Of a DNA stretch of 64,000 bases, positions 62,583-64,000 are shown piece by piece. Below the pieces are notes generated by a model. The model saw only the letters and a program-made list of their open reading frames with translations. It ran no database searches and was not told the DNA's origin. Numbering within the stretch: the stretch's first letter is position 1; each line of letters starts with the position of its first letter. Position numbers and translations under genes: made by a program. Source of the stretch: Candidatus Hydrogenedens sp. (GTDB lineage Bacteria > Hydrogenedentota > Hydrogenedentia > Hydrogenedentales > Hydrogenedentaceae); contig DAOSUS010000005.1 of the NCBI GenBank assembly GCA_035378955.1, positions 33,557 to 97,556 on the forward strand, written 5' to 3'.

Positions 62583-63971
62583 GTGAGTAATCAAGAGAAG
62601 GTTTTCTTTTATATCGATGAGAATTGGAACCGTTTTATAGATGATTTGAAGGAGTTTGTAGCCATTCCTTCCATATCCACTTTACCGAATTATAAAGGAG
62701 ATGTGTTGCGAACCGCTCAATGGCTGGAACGCTATTTCCAGAGACTAAATTTTAATCGCGTTGAAATAATAGAAACGGGTGGACATCCATTCGTTTTTGC
62801 TGAATATAAAGGACCCAATCCCCTTCTTACACTCCTTATCTATGGGCATTATGATGTACAACCTGTAGACCCTGAAAATGAATGGGATACAAAACCCTTT
62901 CAACCGACTATTAAGGGAGATTGTATGTATGGAAGAGGTGTTTCGGATATGAAAGCCCAATTGCTGGCACAGATGTTTGCCACACAAGCATGGTTGGAAA
63001 ACAATTCACTTCCTATTCATTTGAAGTATATTATCGAAGGGGAAGAAGAAATTGGTTCACCCAGTATGCAAAGTTTTTTAAAGAAGTATAAAGAATTATT
63101 AAAATCGGATGTTGCTATTAATTGTGATGCGGGTGTTTTTTCTCCGGATATTCCTTCTGTAACTTATGGGCTTCGTGGACTTACCTATTTTGAATTGGAG
63201 TTAAAAGGACCTAAACAGGATTTGCATAGTGGTTTATATGGTGGAACTATACGAAACCCGATACATGTCTTGTGTGAATTGATAGCTAAAATGCATGATG
63301 AAAAGGGCAAGGTTACTCTTCCTTATTTTTATGATAAAGTAAAACCTTTAACAGATGAGGAACGAAGCTTATTATCCCAGATACCCCATTCGGATGAGGA
63401 ATGGAAAAAAACAGTAGGAATGTCAACACTTTATGGTGAAGCAGGATATAGCACTATAGAACGCGTAGGAGCAAGACCTACTCTGGAAATTAATGGGATT
63501 ATTGGCGGTTTTACAGGTGAAGGGGCTAAAACCGTATTACCATCAAAAGCAAGGGCTAAAATTTCTATGCGATTAGTTCCAGACCAGGAACCCGAAAAGA
63601 TGGAAGAATATCTCCGTGAGTTCCTGCAACAACATTGTCCCTCAGAGATGGAGTGGAATTTATCCCTTCATTCCTGTTCTCCACCTGCATTGATGAATTT
63701 GAAATCTCCATATATGCAGTCTGCAATAACTGCTCTTACCGAAGAATTCGGACGAGCACCTCTATTTCGAAGAGAAGGTGGTAGCGTGCCTGTGGTGGCA
63801 TGGTTGCAACAAATCCTCGGGCTGGATTCGATTATGTTAGGTTTTGCATTACCCGATGATGGGATACATGGTCCTAATGAACATCAAAATTTGCCCCTAT
63901 TAAAGAAAGGCATTCGAGTTCATTGCCGTTTTTATGAAGAATTGTTAAAAGGTAAGTCATACGAGAAATGA
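62583..63971 (+). CDS. M20 family metallopeptidase (dipeptidase type)
   Basis: This 462-residue cytosolic zinc peptidase has the dinuclear-site motifs GHYDVQP (His89, Asp91), MYGRGVSDMKAQ (Asp122), EGEEEIGSP (catalytic Glu154 or 155), SDVAINCDAG and LGFALPDDGIHGPNEH for the last ligand. The lid domain (about 195-310) is complete. It hydrolyses dipeptides or N-acyl amino acids. It starts with GTG with AAGGAGT eight bases upstream. Its stop overlaps the ATG of the following gene. Confidence 0.93.
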   Translation: MSNQEKVFFYIDENWNRFIDDLKEFVAIPSISTLPNYKGDVLRTAQWLERYFQRLNFNRVEIIETGGHPFVFAEYKGPNPLLTLLIYGHYDVQPVDPENEWDTKPFQPTIKGDCMYGRGVSDMKAQLLAQMFATQAWLENNSLPIHLKYIIEGEEEIGSPSMQSFLKKYKELLKSDVAINCDAGVFSPDIPSVTYGLRGLTYFELELKGPKQDLHSGLYGGTIRNPIHVLCELIAKMHDEKGKVTLPYFYDKVKPLTDEERSLLSQIPHSDEEWKKTVGMSTLYGEAGYSTIERVGARPTLEINGIIGGFTGEGAKTVLPSKARAKISMRLVPDQEPEKMEEYLREFLQQHCPSEMEWNLSLHSCSPPALMNLKSPYMQSAITALTEEFGRAPLFRREGGSVPVVAWLQQILGLDSIMLGFALPDDGIHGPNEHQNLPLLKKGIRVHCRFYEELLKGKSYEK

Positions 63972-64000
63972 AATCAAAAGAAACAATTACAATTTGTGGT
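63968..64000 (+). CDS. Start of a next gene (partial)
   Basis: An ATG at 63968 overlaps the stop of the M20 peptidase gene (ATGA) and opens a frame that runs off the window (MKSKETITICG). Too short to identify; the overlap suggests coupling to the peptidase. Confidence 0.5.
   Translation, partial: MKSKETITICG

Overview
This AT-rich window (64 kb) comes from a diderm (Gram-negative type) bacterium. An outer membrane is implied by an LPS heptosyltransferase (WaaF), a TolC-like channel, an alginate-export-type porin ending in Phe, and several lipoproteins. Long EGTPEG repeats in large secreted proteins, Cys-containing C-terminal anchor tails, excisionase-HTH/receiver fusions and many orphan secreted glycan-active proteins resemble what is known from Candidatus Hydrogenedentota and neighbouring candidate phyla (Sumerlaeota, Lentisphaerota, Planctomycetota). 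That assignment is an inference from gene style only: there is no rRNA, tRNA or ribosomal protein gene in the window. I see no prophage, insertion sequence or CRISPR array.

Layout. 0-8.6 kb: end of an MFS transporter, waaF, a PilZ protein, a secreted GHL6/fucosidase-like hydrolase, a macrodomain protein, DAHP synthase, an anchored orphan protein behind a short leader ORF, and a DUF3800 remnant. 8.8-12.5 kb: Ogt, a B12/radical SAM enzyme, PurE, a TauE permease and RhaM. 12.6-20.5 kb: secreted glycan-related proteins, XylA and an Nramp-fold transporter without the family's metal ligands. 20.6-26 kb: two tandem paralogous giant surface proteins (FN3, cohesin-like, dockerin, PASTA, EGTPEG repeats, Cys-containing C-terminal tail). 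The second is broken by a poly-G tract, and probably by a second 1-nt slip near its start. 26.4-31.4 kb: a signalling block with an NtrC-type activator, an HTH-receiver protein, a hybrid histidine kinase with a Cys-rich PAS, and SixA. 31.5-40.6 kb: a porin, a LOG protein, a membrane-fused spermidine-synthase-like protein and a 1349-residue surface protein. 40.7-49.9 kb: PFK, TspO, photolyase, a Na+-dependent transporter with a tiny partner ORF, TolC, an ILEI/PANDER-like protein and a WecA-type transferase. 50-54.5 kb: DapA-family aldolase, GlmU-like nucleotidyltransferase, esterase lipoprotein, membrane/TPR protein. 54.6-64 kb: rfbD-rfbB, DUF6485, ribokinase, pentulose-phosphate epimerase, YdjC-type deacetylase, zinc-ribbon protein, FtsY, UDG-like protein, small lipoprotein, M20 peptidase and the first codons of one more gene.

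How it fits together. The picture is of a saccharolytic, surface-elaborate bacterium. Secreted hydrolases, deacetylases and CBM9/cohesin/dockerin-type proteins would act on polysaccharides. RhaM, XylA, ribokinase, the epimerase and PFK would handle the sugars inside the cell. WaaF, RfbD/RfbB and the WecA-like enzyme would build surface glycan. The regulatory block lies directly beside the two giant surface-protein genes, so it may control them or the porin downstream. The most unusual items are the tandem surface-protein pair with its homopolymer frameshift and shared C-terminal tail, the signalling block, the motif-less Nramp protein, the ILEI-like protein overlapping a lipid-linked-sugar enzyme gene, and the unlisted 47-codon transporter partner.
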